A DNA stretch of 64,000 bases from Streptomyces eurocidicus (GTDB taxonomy: Bacteria; Actinomycetota; Actinomycetes; Streptomycetales; Streptomycetaceae): positions 620,001-684,000 of the forward strand of contig NZ_LGUI01000004.1 of the NCBI RefSeq assembly GCF_002891295.1. Reading direction: 5' to 3'. How positions within the stretch are numbered: the stretch's first letter is position 1; each line of letters opens with the position of its first letter. A program made the position numbers and the translations under genes. The notes under the pieces are model-generated. The model worked only from the letters and a program-made list of their open reading frames with translations. It was not told the DNA's origin and ran no database searches. Of the stretch, positions 1-9,649 are shown piece after piece.

Positions 1-395
1 CGTTCGGGATGCCATGAAGGCATCGGCCCGAGCCGGCCGGGATGAATTCACCCGTTGAATTCTTCACATTGCATACATGGCACTACACATAGAAGGGTAG
101 ACGTGGCACAGGATCTCACCAACCCCTAACCCGCCCCTGACGTTTCCCCCTAGTGGGCGTCATCACCTGGCACCGGTTCCACCCAATTCGCAAGACCTCG
201 GGGCGAATATAGGGGTGGGTAGGGGGCCCCTAGGGGTTTCTCGGCGGATCACCGGCTTCATACCCTTGACGCGATTATTGACCGAAGTCGCGTGCCCTTA
301 ATTACGGTGCCCATATTTTCCGGCGCCATGCGGCCCGACGTCGGCGGACCGGCTGCCGGACGGAACCGGCGCCCAGCGAACCAAAGGGGGAATTC
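1..395. other. Non-coding leader upstream of the first gene
   Basis: No convincing gene is visible in this stretch. It is less GC-rich than the coding DNA around it, and between about 120 and 240 it carries several CCCTA/TAGGG words on both strands, including a palindromic GGGGCCCC and CCCCTAGGGG near 223-238. TTGAC words at about 265 and 277, followed by the AT-rich CTTAATTA near 296, are a weak promoter candidate for the genes that follow. This is only pattern reading; no operator can be named. Confidence 0.4.
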
Positions 396-1232
396 GTGCA
401 CGATCTCGACGGATGGCGAGTGCACAGGACCGGCACCTCGGGTGAGGTCGTGCTGGCCGTCGACTTCCCGATGACGGGGCGGTCGGAGGCGGGGTTCGCC
501 GAGCTCGCGCAGCTGCTGGACCCGGCGCTCGCCGTGTGGGAGACGCTGCCGCCGCCGGTCGGTGAGGGCACCCCCGCCACGGGCGCCGAGTTCGTGGCGC
601 GGTGGCTCGCCGACGTCCGCGCGAGCGGCCTCGTCGTGCGCGGCATGCTGAGCTTCTGCGCGGGCGCCGCCTATCTGGGCGCGCTGTCCGACGGCATCGC
701 GCAGTGGCAGGACGAGGCGCCCGCGATCGTCATGATCGACCCCGAGGTGCCGGCGTCGCTCACGCTGAAGGCGCACTTCCTGCGGGCGCTGGAGCAGTTC
801 GCCGTGATGTACCCGGAGGAGCGGGCGACGCGGATGCGCGAGGACGCCCGCGCGCTCTGCGACGAGCTGGGGCACGACATCGACCTGCTGCTGCCCGCGG
901 TCACCGGGATGTTCCGCGAGGTGGGCATGGAGTCCTTCGCGCACATCAACATCGACCCCCGGCACGGTTCGGGTCTGCTGGACGTGTTCGACGCGTTCGC
1001 CAAGTACGTCGTCGGGGGTTCGCAGCTGGACGCGACGCGCGGCTGGGACCGGGGCGTCGCCCTGTCCTCGCACACCCCGACCAACGGGCTGAACCTCCTG
1101 CCGCCGGAGGCCGACCGGGCCGATGCGGTCGGCGAGGAGATCCGCTTCGACATCGCGCACGCCGAGATGCTGGGCCATGCCGTGATCGCCGCGAAGGTGG
1201 ACGAGCTGCTGTCCCGCCCCGCGCGCGCCTGA
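396..1232 (+). CDS. Thioesterase-like alpha/beta-hydrolase beside an NRPS
   Basis: This 278-residue protein starts at a GTG with an AAAGGGGGA ribosome site a few bases upstream. It lies directly before the NRPS gene in the same direction, which suggests a carrier-protein editing or release function. I see no classical GxSxG elbow. The segment around residues 89-93 reads SFCAG, a small-x-nucleophile-x-small pattern that would put a cysteine in the nucleophile position, and an AHAEML segment near residue 250 could supply the histidine. Length and position suit type II thioesterases (about 250 aa), but the match is structural guesswork. It could equally be an inactive hydrolase-fold partner of the NRPS. 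The spacing of 64 bases to the NRPS start suggests co-transcription. Confidence 0.5.
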   Translation: MHDLDGWRVHRTGTSGEVVLAVDFPMTGRSEAGFAELAQLLDPALAVWETLPPPVGEGTPATGAEFVARWLADVRASGLVVRGMLSFCAGAAYLGALSDGIAQWQDEAPAIVMIDPEVPASLTLKAHFLRALEQFAVMYPEERATRMREDARALCDELGHDIDLLLPAVTGMFREVGMESFAHINIDPRHGSGLLDVFDAFAKYVVGGSQLDATRGWDRGVALSSHTPTNGLNLLPPEADRADAVGEEIRFDIAHAEMLGHAVIAAKVDELLSRPARA

Positions 1233-1296
1233 ACCGGGCCGCGCCGCAAACAAGTCGGGCCGAGTGGGGCCGGGAAGCCGAGTGAGAGGAACCGGG

Positions 1297-4200
1297 ATGC
1301 AATACGTGGCCGAGAACGCCGGGAACGAGGGGCGCTCCGCGGCGAACGGGCCGGCGACCGTCCCCGCGAGCCGTAAGGAAGAGGCCCTGTGGCTGCTGGA
1401 GCGTTTCGTTCCGGGCACCGGTGTCAACAACCTCTCGCTCGCCTTCCGGGTGACGGGCCGGCTGCGGCCGGAGCTTCTCCAGGAGACGCTGGCCTTCCTG
1501 ATCCGCCGGCACGAGGTGCTGCGGACGACGTTCGTCGCGGGCGACGTCACCCTTGCCCGGCGAGTGCTGGCCGCCGATGACGCGAAGGTCCTGGTGACCG
1601 AGGAGGACCTGCCGGCCGGGGCCTTCGCCGACGGCGACGGTGCCGCGGCCGCCGACGACGTCCTGGACGGGATCCTCACCCGGTACGTGGGCGCCGGCTT
1701 CGTCATGGACGGCGGCCCGCTGGTGCGCGCCCGGCTGTTCCACGGCCCGCGGGAGGACGTGTTCTGCGTCGCCCTGCACCACCTGGTCTTCGACACCATC
1801 TCCGCGACCACGCTGCTCGGCGAATTCGCCGTCGTCTACAGCACGTTGGCGGCCGGCGGCCGGCCGGAGGAGGTACTGGGCGGCGTCGTACCGGCCGCTC
1901 AGGACATCGAGCCGACCGACCGCAGCCGCCGCTTCTGGCGCAAGCAGCTGCGCGACTTCGGTTCCGTGCAGCCGCGGCTGTGGCTGGGGGCCGACGCGGG
2001 TGACGAGCCGGACCTGGTCGGTGCGACGATCACGCGTCCGCTGCCGGACGAGGCCGTCGCCGTCGTACGCCGGCTGCAGGAGGAACTGCGCGCGCCCGAG
2101 GCCGTGGTGCTCCTCGCCGTCTACTACCTGCTGCTCACCCAGCACGGCGCCGGTCCGGACCTGGTCGTCGGTTCGCCGGTGAACAGCCGGCGGCCCGAGG
2201 ACGCCGCCGCCATCGGCTACCACGTCAACGTGGTGCCGCTGCGCCTGCGGGTCGACCCGGAGCAGGGCTTCACGGAGCTCGTGCGCAAGGCCCGCAGCGT
2301 GTTCATCAACTCGATCTCGCACGCCGACGTGCCGGTGGACTCCCTGCTGCTGGAGGTCGACCGCGCGGACTCGGCGGGCTGGCGCAACACCCTCTTTCAG
2401 CACGTCTTCAACTATGTGCCGGGCGTGGGCACGGACGAGTTCACCCTCGACGGCATGCCGGCCCGCTTCCAGCCCGTCGAGAACGGCTTCAGCAAGTTCG
2501 ACCTGGAGTTCTTCGTCCTCCCCTCGGACGACGGCATCCGGCTGCGGACGGCGTACCACACGGGTGCCTTCGCGCGGGACGAGGTCGAGGCCCTGATCGG
2601 GCGGTACGAGGCGCTGCTCATCGCGGTGGGCGCCGATGTGGAGCGTCCCGTCGGCGAGCTGTCCGCGTGGAGCCCCACCGACCACGAGGTCGTCGGGGCC
2701 GCGCACCGCGCGGGTCCGGTGGGCGCGGTGCCGAGCGTGCCGGAGGCCGTGGCCGAGCGGGTGCGCAGCACGCCGGACGCGGTCGCGGTCGTCGACGGCG
2801 GACGCGAGCTGACGTACGGGCAGCTGTGGGCGGCGGCGGTGCGCAACCGCGAGCGGCTCGCGGCCGCCGGGCTCGGCCGGGGCGACGTGGTCGCGGTGGC
2901 CGCGTCGCGCGGTGCGGAGCTGGCGGCGGCGACGCTGGGCGTCTGGCTGGCGGGTGCGGCGTATCTGCCGATCGACCCGGACCACCCCGAGCGGCGGATC
3001 GCCCATCAGCTGTCGGACTCGGGCGCGCGGGCGGTGCTGCTGGGGCCGGGCGTCGAACTGGCGGCGGGGCCGGGCGTCTTCGCAGCGCCGATGGCTCCCG
3101 TCGGAGAGGCCGGCGGGGCCGGGGAGGTGCCGGCGGAGCCGGTGGCCGCGGTCGGCGGTTCCGACCTGGCCTATCTGATCTACACCTCGGGTTCCACGGG
3201 CCTGCCCAAGGGCACCCTGCTCACCCATGGGAACCTCGCCAATCTCGTGGAGCACTTCCGCGAGGAACTCGGCGCGGCCGCGGGTGAGAGCACCCTGTGG
3301 CTGACGACGTTCACGTTCGACATCTCGGCGCTGGAACTGTTCCTGCCGCTGGTGACGGGCGGCCGGCTGGTGGTCGCGCCGGACGAGGCGCGTACCGACG
3401 GAGCGGTGCTGGCGGGGCTGCTGACCTCGTACGACGTGGGCATCGTGCAGGCCACGCCCACGACGTGGCGGCTGGTCGTGGAGGCGGCGGCTCCGGTGCT
3501 GGCCGGGCGGCGGGTGCTGTGCGGCGGTGAGCCGCTGCCGGTGGCGCTCGCCCGCGCGCTGGCGGCCACGGGCTGTGTGCTGCGGAACGTCTACGGGCCG
3601 ACGGAGACCACGATCTGGTCGACGTCCGGGCTGGTCGGGCCGGATGTCGAGCGGGTGGCCGCGGGCCGGCCGGTGCGGGACACCCGGGTGTTCGTCGCGG
3701 ACCCGGCGGGCCGGGAGCTCCCCGTGCTGGTGCCGGGCGAGCTGTGCGTGGCCGGTGGCGGTGTGGCCGCCGGGTACCACGGGCGCCCCGAGCTGACGGC
3801 GGAGCGGTTCGGCGAGCACGCGTCGTACGGGCGGTTCTACCGCACCGGCGACCGGGCGCGCTGGCTCGCCGACGGCACGGTGGAGGTCCTCGGCCGGGTG
3901 GACCGGCAGATCAAGCTGCGGGGCGTGCGCATCGAGCTGGGCGAGCTGGAGGCCGTGCTGGCCGGGCACCCGGACGTGCGGGCGTGCGCGGTGGTCGTCG
4001 CGGGCGACGCCGGCGGTGACGGTGTGCTGGTCGCGTTCGCCGAGTCCGCGGCGGGCGAGGAGTTGGTGGAGGAGCTGTGGCGGCAGGCGTCGGCCAGGCT
4101 GCCGCGCGCCTCGGTGCCCCAGGAGTTCGTGGTGGTGGAGTCGTTGCCGACCAATGCCAGTCAGAAGGTCGACTATCCGGCGCTGACGCGTGCCGCCTCG

Positions 4201-4527
4201 GAGCGGCTGGCCCGCGCGGCCGCCGACGCCGATGGCGCGGAGGGCGCGGCGCCCGCGGACGGCGGTTCCCCGGCCGCCCATGAGGACGAGCTGGTGGCGA
4301 CCCTGATGGGGCTGTGGGGCGAGGTGCTCGGCCGGGACGGCATCACGCCGGACACCAACTTCTTCACCCATGGTGGCCATTCGCTGCTGGGCGTGCGGTT
4401 GGTGCAGCGTCTGGAAGAAACGGTGCAGGTCACCCTGAAATTGGCGCAAATCTTCTCTTACCCGACACCTTCGACGCTCGCGGATTTCGTCCGCGCGAGC
4501 ATGGTCCGGACCAATAGCGGAAGCTGA
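1297..4527 (+). CDS. Single-module NRPS, C-A-PCP, predicted glycine-activating
   Basis: The protein has 1076 residues from the ATG at 1297, chosen because GAGAGGA lies just upstream; an in-frame start at 1264 has no such site. The condensation domain spans about 20-440 with HHLVFD at 161-166. The adenylation domain spans about 470-950, with an A3 core (YTSGSTGLPKG), A5 (NVYGPTE), A7 (YRTGD), A8 (GRVDRQIKLRG) and an A10 segment keeping its lysine (NASQKVDY). The PCP is at about 985-1065, with GGHSL and the phosphopantetheine serine at 1029. Reading the pocket residues against GrsA gives DILQLGVIWK, one change from the glycine code DILQLGLIWK that I recall. There is no epimerase or terminal thioesterase, so release or a further module must come from elsewhere. 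The C domain implies an upstream acyl or peptidyl donor, which is not visible nearby. Confidence 0.9.
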   Translation: MQYVAENAGNEGRSAANGPATVPASRKEEALWLLERFVPGTGVNNLSLAFRVTGRLRPELLQETLAFLIRRHEVLRTTFVAGDVTLARRVLAADDAKVLVTEEDLPAGAFADGDGAAAADDVLDGILTRYVGAGFVMDGGPLVRARLFHGPREDVFCVALHHLVFDTISATTLLGEFAVVYSTLAAGGRPEEVLGGVVPAAQDIEPTDRSRRFWRKQLRDFGSVQPRLWLGADAGDEPDLVGATITRPLPDEAVAVVRRLQEELRAPEAVVLLAVYYLLLTQHGAGPDLVVGSPVNSRRPEDAAAIGYHVNVVPLRLRVDPEQGFTELVRKARSVFINSISHADVPVDSLLLEVDRADSAGWRNTLFQHVFNYVPGVGTDEFTLDGMPARFQPVENGFSKFDLEFFVLPSDDGIRLRTAYHTGAFARDEVEALIGRYEALLIAVGADVERPVGELSAWSPTDHEVVGAAHRAGPVGAVPSVPEAVAERVRSTPDAVAVVDGGRELTYGQLWAAAVRNRERLAAAGLGRGDVVAVAASRGAELAAATLGVWLAGAAYLPIDPDHPERRIAHQLSDSGARAVLLGPGVELAAGPGVFAAPMAPVGEAGGAGEVPAEPVAAVGGSDLAYLIYTSGSTGLPKGTLLTHGNLANLVEHFREELGAAAGESTLWLTTFTFDISALELFLPLVTGGRLVVAPDEARTDGAVLAGLLTSYDVGIVQATPTTWRLVVEAAAPVLAGRRVLCGGEPLPVALARALAATGCVLRNVYGPTETTIWSTSGLVGPDVERVAAGRPVRDTRVFVADPAGRELPVLVPGELCVAGGGVAAGYHGRPELTAERFGEHASYGRFYRTGDRARWLADGTVEVLGRVDRQIKLRGVRIELGELEAVLAGHPDVRACAVVVAGDAGGDGVLVAFAESAAGEELVEELWRQASARLPRASVPQEFVVVESLPTNASQKVDYPALTRAASERLARAAADADGAEGAAPADGGSPAAHEDELVATLMGLWGEVLGRDGITPDTNFFTHGGHSLLGVRLVQRLEETVQVTLKLAQIFSYPTPSTLADFVRASMVRTNSGS

Positions 4528-4911
4528 CCCTGATTCAAGATTGAAACGTGAAGTAAATAGCGGCCCAAACCTGGATTGACATCATGGATCAATTCAGGCC
4601 AGGTGCGACATCGGCCCCCGAGACCCGTCCGGTCCTGGGGGCCGACGCCGTCACCAGGGCCTCACACCTTGCGACACACGCCCGGCGTCGGGCCGCCGAC
4701 GCCCCGTCACCCACCGTTCGGCACACCGGAAGTAGAGCTTCCACTTACCCGCCCCGACCGATCGCCGCCCCGGTAAGGCATGGGGTAGATTGAGCCGCAA
4801 TTGGGAATGAGTGCTTTTCAGACACTGCATGGGTAAAGGGATTCCCAAGAGATTGCAAATGAATTCCTCATGCGGTGCCGGGAGACACTCCCGAACGGGG
4901 GAAAGAACTGC
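4528..4911. other. Intergenic region before the LAL regulator
   Basis: This 384-base gap separates the NRPS stop from the regulator start. It contains TTGACA at 4576-4581 without a convincing -10 at the usual distance, and an AT-richer stretch from about 4790 to 4870. The promoter of the regulator presumably lies here. Short open frames inside it have no coding signature. Confidence 0.35.
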
Positions 4912-7743
4912 ATGGCATTTGTCGAGCGGTGTACGGAGATGGCGCGCCTGCGGGAGCTGTTCGCGCAAGCGGAACAGGGCAGGGCACAGACGGTCGTCAT
5001 CAGCGGAGCCGTCGCCAGCGGCAAGACCGAACTGCTGCACACCTTCGCCGAGGAGACGGCCCGTTCGGGCGCCCTCGTCCTGACGGCGACCGGAGCGCGC
5101 GCCGAACGCGGGCTCGCGCTCGGCGTCATCTGCCAGCTCGTCCACACCGGCGATCTGCCGCCGGACCTGGTCGAGCAGGCCGACTCCCTGCTCAACCAGG
5201 GCATCCAGCACCCGGACGACCCCGAGCGGGAACCGGCCGCGCTCCAGCAGACCTCGGCGAAGGTGGCCAGCGGGCTGAGCACCATGCTGCTCGAACTCGC
5301 CGCCGAGCGCAGCGTCGCCCTCGTCATCGACGACATCCACCACGCCGACGGCCCGTCCCTGCAGTTCCTGCTCTATCTGATGCGCCGGCTGACCCACGGC
5401 CGTCTCATGGTCGTGCTCAGCGAGTGCGCCGCCGCACGCCCCGCGCACCCCGCCTTCCACGCCGAGCTGCTGCGGCAGCGCAACTGCCACCGCGTCCGGC
5501 TCCAGCTGCTCTCACCGCAGGGTGTGCGGGAACTGCTCACCGAGGTCACCGACGAGGACACCGCCGGCCGGCTCGCCCCCGCGTACCACCAGGTCAGCGG
5601 CGGAAACCCGCTCCTGCTGCGGGGGCTGGTCGAGGACGGCATGGTCCGCCTGGCGGGCGGCACCGAGGCGCTGTCGACCAGGCCGATCACTGAAGAATCG
5701 TTCCAGCAGGCCGTGCTCGCCTGTCTGTACCGCTGGGACGCCGAGACCATCCGGATCGCCCACGGCCTCGCCGTGCTCGGCGAGTGGGCCACGCCCGCGC
5801 TCGTCGCCGCGCTCGTCGGCGTCAAGGCCGAACGCGTGGAGGAGGGCGGCGCCGACCTCTGCCGCTCGGGCTTCCTGGCCGACGGCCGGATCGGCCACCC
5901 CGCCGTGGGCGCCGCCGTCCTCGGCACCGTGGGCCTCGACGAGCGGACCCGGATGCACGCCCGCGCCGCCGAGCTCCTGCACGACAGCGGCGTCCGGGAG
6001 ACCGACGTCGCCGCGCACCTCGTCGCCGCCGGCCAGATCCACGACCGGTCCGGCATCGCCATCCTGCGCAACGCCGCCGTCCAGGCCCTCGCCGAGGACC
6101 GCGTCGACTTCGCCGTGGAGTGCCTCACCCTCGCCTGCGCCACCTGCACCGACGAACGCCAGCGCGCCGCCCTCACCCTCACCCTGACCCGCCTGGAATG
6201 GCGCAGCCGGCCCTCCGCCGCCGCCCGCCACCTCACCCCGCTCACCGAGGCCCTCGACGCCGGCCACCTGGAGCGGGACGACGCCGTCACCATCGCCGAC
6301 TACCTCTTCTGGCACGGCCGGGCCGACGAGGCGCGCACCGTCCTGGGGCTGCTCGACACCGACGGCGGCACCTCGGGCCCGTGGTCCGTCACCGACCCCT
6401 ACCACCCCGGCCACCTCCAGCCGTGGATGCACCTGAGCCGCCCCGGCACCCCGCAGAACCTGGCCAGGGACGGGCGCCACGGCATACCCGGCCATGTGGG
6501 CCTCACCGCCTCCGCCGCGCTGACCTCCGCCCTCATCGAGGGCCCCGGCGAGAAGGCCATCGGCTGGGCCGAGCAGGTCCTGGCCGACTGCACGCTCTCC
6601 GACAGCACCGTCGCGGCCGTGCAGTCCGCGTTGTACGCGCTGATCCACTGCGACCGGGCCGCCAAGGCCGCGCCGTGGTGCCACGTCTTCATCGCCGAGG
6701 CCCGGGCCCGGCAGGCCACCACCTGGGAGGCCCTGCTCAAGGGCGTACGGGCGGAGATCGCGCTGCGCCAGGGCGATCTGCCGACCGCCGCCCGGTGGGC
6801 CGAGGAGGCGCTGTCCCTGATCTCGCCGCGCTGCTGGGGCGTCGCCGTCGGCGAGCCGCTGTCGGTGCTGCTGCTGGCGCGGACCGCGATGGGCCGCCAC
6901 GAGGAGGCCGCCCAGCTGCTGCGGCACGTGGTGCCGGACGCGATGTTCGAGACCCGGTGGGGCCTGAAGTATCTGCACGCCCGTGGCCATCACCACCTCG
7001 CCGTCGGCCGGCTCCAGGCCGCGCTCGCCGACTTCCGGCGGTGCGGCGAGCTGATGCGGGAGTGGGCCCTGGACCTCCCGGCCCTGGTGCCCTGGCGCAG
7101 CGACGTCGCCCGGGTCCACCTGGCCCTGAACCAGCGCGAGGCCGCCCGCGAGCTGGTCACCGAGGAGCTGGCGCTGCCCGGTGCGACCGGTGCCCGCTCC
7201 CGTGGTGTGGCGCTGCGCGTGCTCGCCGCCGCCCGTGACGTCAAGCAGCGGCCGCTGCTGCTGCGCGAGGCCGTCGACCTGCTCCAGGCCGCCGGCGACC
7301 GGGTGGAGCTGGTCCGCGCCCTGGCCGAGCTGAGCCGGGCGCACCACGGTCTCGGCGAGTTCAACCGGGCCCGGATGATGGGGCGCCGGGCCATGCAGGT
7401 CGCCAAGGACTGCGGGGCCGAGGAGCTGTGCCGGCAGCTGCTGGCCGACCAGGACGTGGTGGACGGCGCCGAGGGCGCGGAGGCGCACGGCGCCGAGAGC
7501 GCCGAGGCCCTGAGCGACGCCGAGCGGCGGGTGGCGGCGCTGGCCGCGATGGGGCACACCAACCGGGAGATCGGCAGCCGGCTGTACATCACGGTCAGTA
7601 CGGTGGAGCAGCATCTGACGCGGGTGTACCGGAAGCTGGACGTGACCCGGCGGACGGATCTGCCCCTGCGGCTCAAGGACGGCGACTACAGCCTTCCGCA
7701 GCAGGTGACGGCCGAGCGGTGGCCGGTGGGCGCGGAGGCGTAG
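4912..7743 (+). CDS. LuxR-family regulator of the LAL type (ATPase plus HTH)
   Basis: The product has 943 residues if translation starts at the ATG at 4912, which is preceded by GGGGGAAAG; an in-frame ATG at 4870 lacks a comparable site. The N-terminus holds an AAA/STAND ATPase with Walker A GAVASGKT at 32-39 and a Walker B segment (ALVIDDIHHAD) near 140. The middle is a long alpha-helical, TPR-like region. The C-terminus is a LuxR helix-turn-helix at about 865-925 (AAMGHTNREIG, then TVSTVEQHLTRVYRKL). Large ATP-binding LuxR proteins are common pathway-specific activators of polyketide and peptide clusters in Streptomyces. Its position directly after the NRPS suggests it controls that locus. 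The stop is only 8 bases from the convergent response-regulator stop, so there is no room for a separate terminator. Confidence 0.9.
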   Translation: MAFVERCTEMARLRELFAQAEQGRAQTVVISGAVASGKTELLHTFAEETARSGALVLTATGARAERGLALGVICQLVHTGDLPPDLVEQADSLLNQGIQHPDDPEREPAALQQTSAKVASGLSTMLLELAAERSVALVIDDIHHADGPSLQFLLYLMRRLTHGRLMVVLSECAAARPAHPAFHAELLRQRNCHRVRLQLLSPQGVRELLTEVTDEDTAGRLAPAYHQVSGGNPLLLRGLVEDGMVRLAGGTEALSTRPITEESFQQAVLACLYRWDAETIRIAHGLAVLGEWATPALVAALVGVKAERVEEGGADLCRSGFLADGRIGHPAVGAAVLGTVGLDERTRMHARAAELLHDSGVRETDVAAHLVAAGQIHDRSGIAILRNAAVQALAEDRVDFAVECLTLACATCTDERQRAALTLTLTRLEWRSRPSAAARHLTPLTEALDAGHLERDDAVTIADYLFWHGRADEARTVLGLLDTDGGTSGPWSVTDPYHPGHLQPWMHLSRPGTPQNLARDGRHGIPGHVGLTASAALTSALIEGPGEKAIGWAEQVLADCTLSDSTVAAVQSALYALIHCDRAAKAAPWCHVFIAEARARQATTWEALLKGVRAEIALRQGDLPTAARWAEEALSLISPRCWGVAVGEPLSVLLLARTAMGRHEEAAQLLRHVVPDAMFETRWGLKYLHARGHHHLAVGRLQAALADFRRCGELMREWALDLPALVPWRSDVARVHLALNQREAARELVTEELALPGATGARSRGVALRVLAAARDVKQRPLLLREAVDLLQAAGDRVELVRALAELSRAHHGLGEFNRARMMGRRAMQVAKDCGAEELCRQLLADQDVVDGAEGAEAHGAESAEALSDAERRVAALAAMGHTNREIGSRLYITVSTVEQHLTRVYRKLDVTRRTDLPLRLKDGDYSLPQQVTAERWPVGAEA

Positions 7744-7751
7744 GCGGCCGG

Positions 7752-8384
7752 TCAGTCGGTGGTCAGCAGCCCGTACTGCATCGCCCGGGTGACGGCGGCC
7801 GTGCGGTCGGATACCCCGAGCTTGTTGAAGCTCCGGAGCAGATGGGTCTTGACGGTGCTCTCGCCGACGAAGAGGCGGCGGCCGATCTCGGAGTTGGTGC
7901 AGCCCTCGGCGACCAGCCGCAGCACCTCCAGTTCGCGCTGTGAGAGCTGCGGCCGGTCGGGCTCGCCGCCGCGCAGCCGGGAGACCAGGGCGGCCGCCAC
8001 CGTGGGGGCGAGCACGGTCTCGCCGCGCGCGGCCGCCCGTACGGAGTCGGCGAGGTCGCCGCTGGAGGCGTCCTTGAGGAGGTAGCCGGCGGCGCCGGCC
8101 TCGACGGCCCGCAGGATGTCGCGGTCGGTCTCGTAGGTGGTCAGCACGACGACGCGGGTGCCGGGGTGGGCGGCGCGGATCTTCCGGGTGGCCTCCACCC
8201 CGTCCCCGCCGGGCATCCGCAGGTCCATCAGGACGATGTCGGGCTCCAGCCGGGCGCACAGCGCGACGCCCTCGGGCCCGGAGGAGGCGCCGCCGACGAC
8301 CTCCAGGTCGGGCTGTACGTCGAGCATGCCGCGCAGTCCCTCCCGTACGACGGGGTGGTCGTCGACGAGCAGGATCCGGATCAT
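7752..8384 (-). CDS. NarL/FixJ-family response regulator
   Basis: This 210-residue protein has a receiver domain (residues 1-120) with acidic residues in LLVDDHPVVREGL, the phosphoacceptor Asp in DIVLMDLRMP (about residue 54) and the conserved lysine in YLLKDAS. A LuxR-type helix-turn-helix follows at about 145-205 (LSQRELEVLRLVAEG, then STVKTHLLRSFNKLG). It is the last gene of a leftward operon and its ATG overlaps the kinase stop by four bases. The cognate partner is therefore the histidine kinase upstream, and the likely target is the ABC transporter in the same operon. Such kinase/regulator/ABC sets in actinobacteria often answer cell-envelope or antibiotic stress; the signal here is unknown. 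Confidence 0.95.
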   Translation of the reverse strand: MIRILLVDDHPVVREGLRGMLDVQPDLEVVGGASSGPEGVALCARLEPDIVLMDLRMPGGDGVEATRKIRAAHPGTRVVVLTTYETDRDILRAVEAGAAGYLLKDASSGDLADSVRAAARGETVLAPTVAAALVSRLRGGEPDRPQLSQRELEVLRLVAEGCTNSEIGRRLFVGESTVKTHLLRSFNKLGVSDRTAAVTRAMQYGLLTTD

Positions 8385-9649
8385 CGGGGGGCCTCCTGGT
8401 GCGGTGCGGTCGGGGCGTGCGCGTCGGGGGGACAGGCCGCGGCGGTCAGCCGTACGGTCAGCCGGGTGCCCTCGCCGGGGGCGCTGGTCAGCTCCGTGGT
8501 GCCGCCGACCTCCGAGACGCGGGCGCGCATGCCGGGGAGACCGTAGCCCTTGCCGGCGCGCCGGGCGGTGGGGACGAAGCCGCGGCCGTCGTCCCGTACG
8601 GTCAGCTCCAGGCCCTGGGGGGTGTAGGTCAGGGAGAGCTCGACGCGGGTGGCGTGCGCGTGCTTGCGGATGTTGGACAGCGCCTCCTGGGAGGCGCGCA
8701 GGGCCACCACCTCGACGGCGGGCGGCAGCTCGCAGGGGGTGCCGGAGACCTGCACGGCCACCTCGATGCCGAGCTCCTCGGCGAGCCGGTCGCCGAGGCG
8801 TCGTACGGCCTCGTCGAGCGAGCTGTCGTCGAGCTGGGCGGGGCTGAGCGAGGCGACGAGGGAACGGGACTCGGCGAGGTTCTCGCGGGCGGTGCGCTGC
8901 ATCAGGTCGAGGTAGCGGCGGGCCTGCTCGGGGTTCTTCTCCAGCTCGCCCTCCAGCACCTGGCAGAGCATGACGAGGCTGGTGAAGCCCTGGGCGAGGG
9001 TGTCGTGGATCTCCCGGGCGAGGCGCTCGCGCTCCAGGATGGCGCCGTGGGCGACCGAGAGGCGGGCCAGCTCGTCACGGCTCTCGTCGAGGCGGCGGAT
9101 CAGCTCGGCGCGCTCGCTGCTCTGTACGACGATGCTCTCGACCCAGCCGCCGATGCCCAGTGAGGAGCCGGTGACGACGACGGCGATCAGCGTCGTACGG
9201 AGCAGGTGGCCGGGGGCGTCCCACATCAGGAGGGTCCAGCCCACGAGCGGGACGAGGTTGTAGACCAGCAGGGCGGCCATGGCCCGGAGCCGGTCGAGCA
9301 GCATGTACGCCAGCGGCGCCAGGGCGACCATGGCGACGGACGCCTCCTGGGCGAGGATCGCCGCCGGGGTGTAGAGCACGGCCATGCCGGCGCAGAAGGC
9401 GACGGCCCGCCGGGAGTTCTCCGGGTCGCCCTGGAGCGCCGGGCGGCCGACGGCGACGTACAGCGGCACGGACAGCAGCAGCCAGCCGTTCATCAGCCAG
9501 ACCCACAGGCCGGGCCCGTGCGAGAAGGCGACGAACAGCTCGGCGGCCACCAGCGCCGTACCGCAGTGGAAATCCCACAGCCGGGCGTGCCGCTGCCACG
9601 CATGCGTGACGCGTACGCCCGGCTGTGGTGCCGCGGAGGGCGCGGTCAT
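8381..9649 (-). CDS. Membrane sensor histidine kinase (HisKA_3 type)
   Basis: The ATG at 9649 overlaps the TGA of the upstream permease by four bases, giving 422 residues; an upstream in-frame start at 9712 would overlap that gene much further. The N-terminal part has about five to six hydrophobic segments (roughly residues 20-160). The dimerisation/phosphoacceptor helix has the histidine in LAREIHDTLAQGF near residue 205. The ATPase domain has an N-box (ALSNIRKHAHA), a G1 box (VRDDGRGF) and GYGLPGMRARV near the end. It should phosphorylate the adjacent NarL-type regulator. Few residues protrude outside the membrane, so it probably senses something in the bilayer or works with the co-encoded ABC permease. 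Confidence 0.93.
   Translation of the reverse strand: MTAPSAAPQPGVRVTHAWQRHARLWDFHCGTALVAAELFVAFSHGPGLWVWLMNGWLLLSVPLYVAVGRPALQGDPENSRRAVAFCAGMAVLYTPAAILAQEASVAMVALAPLAYMLLDRLRAMAALLVYNLVPLVGWTLLMWDAPGHLLRTTLIAVVVTGSSLGIGGWVESIVVQSSERAELIRRLDESRDELARLSVAHGAILERERLAREIHDTLAQGFTSLVMLCQVLEGELEKNPEQARRYLDLMQRTARENLAESRSLVASLSPAQLDDSSLDEAVRRLGDRLAEELGIEVAVQVSGTPCELPPAVEVVALRASQEALSNIRKHAHATRVELSLTYTPQGLELTVRDDGRGFVPTARRAGKGYGLPGMRARVSEVGGTTELTSAPGEGTRLTVRLTAAACPPDAHAPTAPHQEAPR

Noticed and set aside
258..1811. Minus-strand gene covering the thioesterase-like gene.
   Set aside because: No recognisable motif and opposite to a plus-strand frame with a ribosome site and NRPS context.
946..4449. Minus-strand open frame of 1167 codons opposite the NRPS.
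   Set aside because: Arg/His/Gly-rich noise from GC-rich third positions; the plus strand has complete C, A and PCP motifs.
5512..8259. Minus-strand open frame of 915 codons opposite the LAL regulator.
   Set aside because: No domain pattern; the plus-strand ATPase and HTH motifs explain the region.
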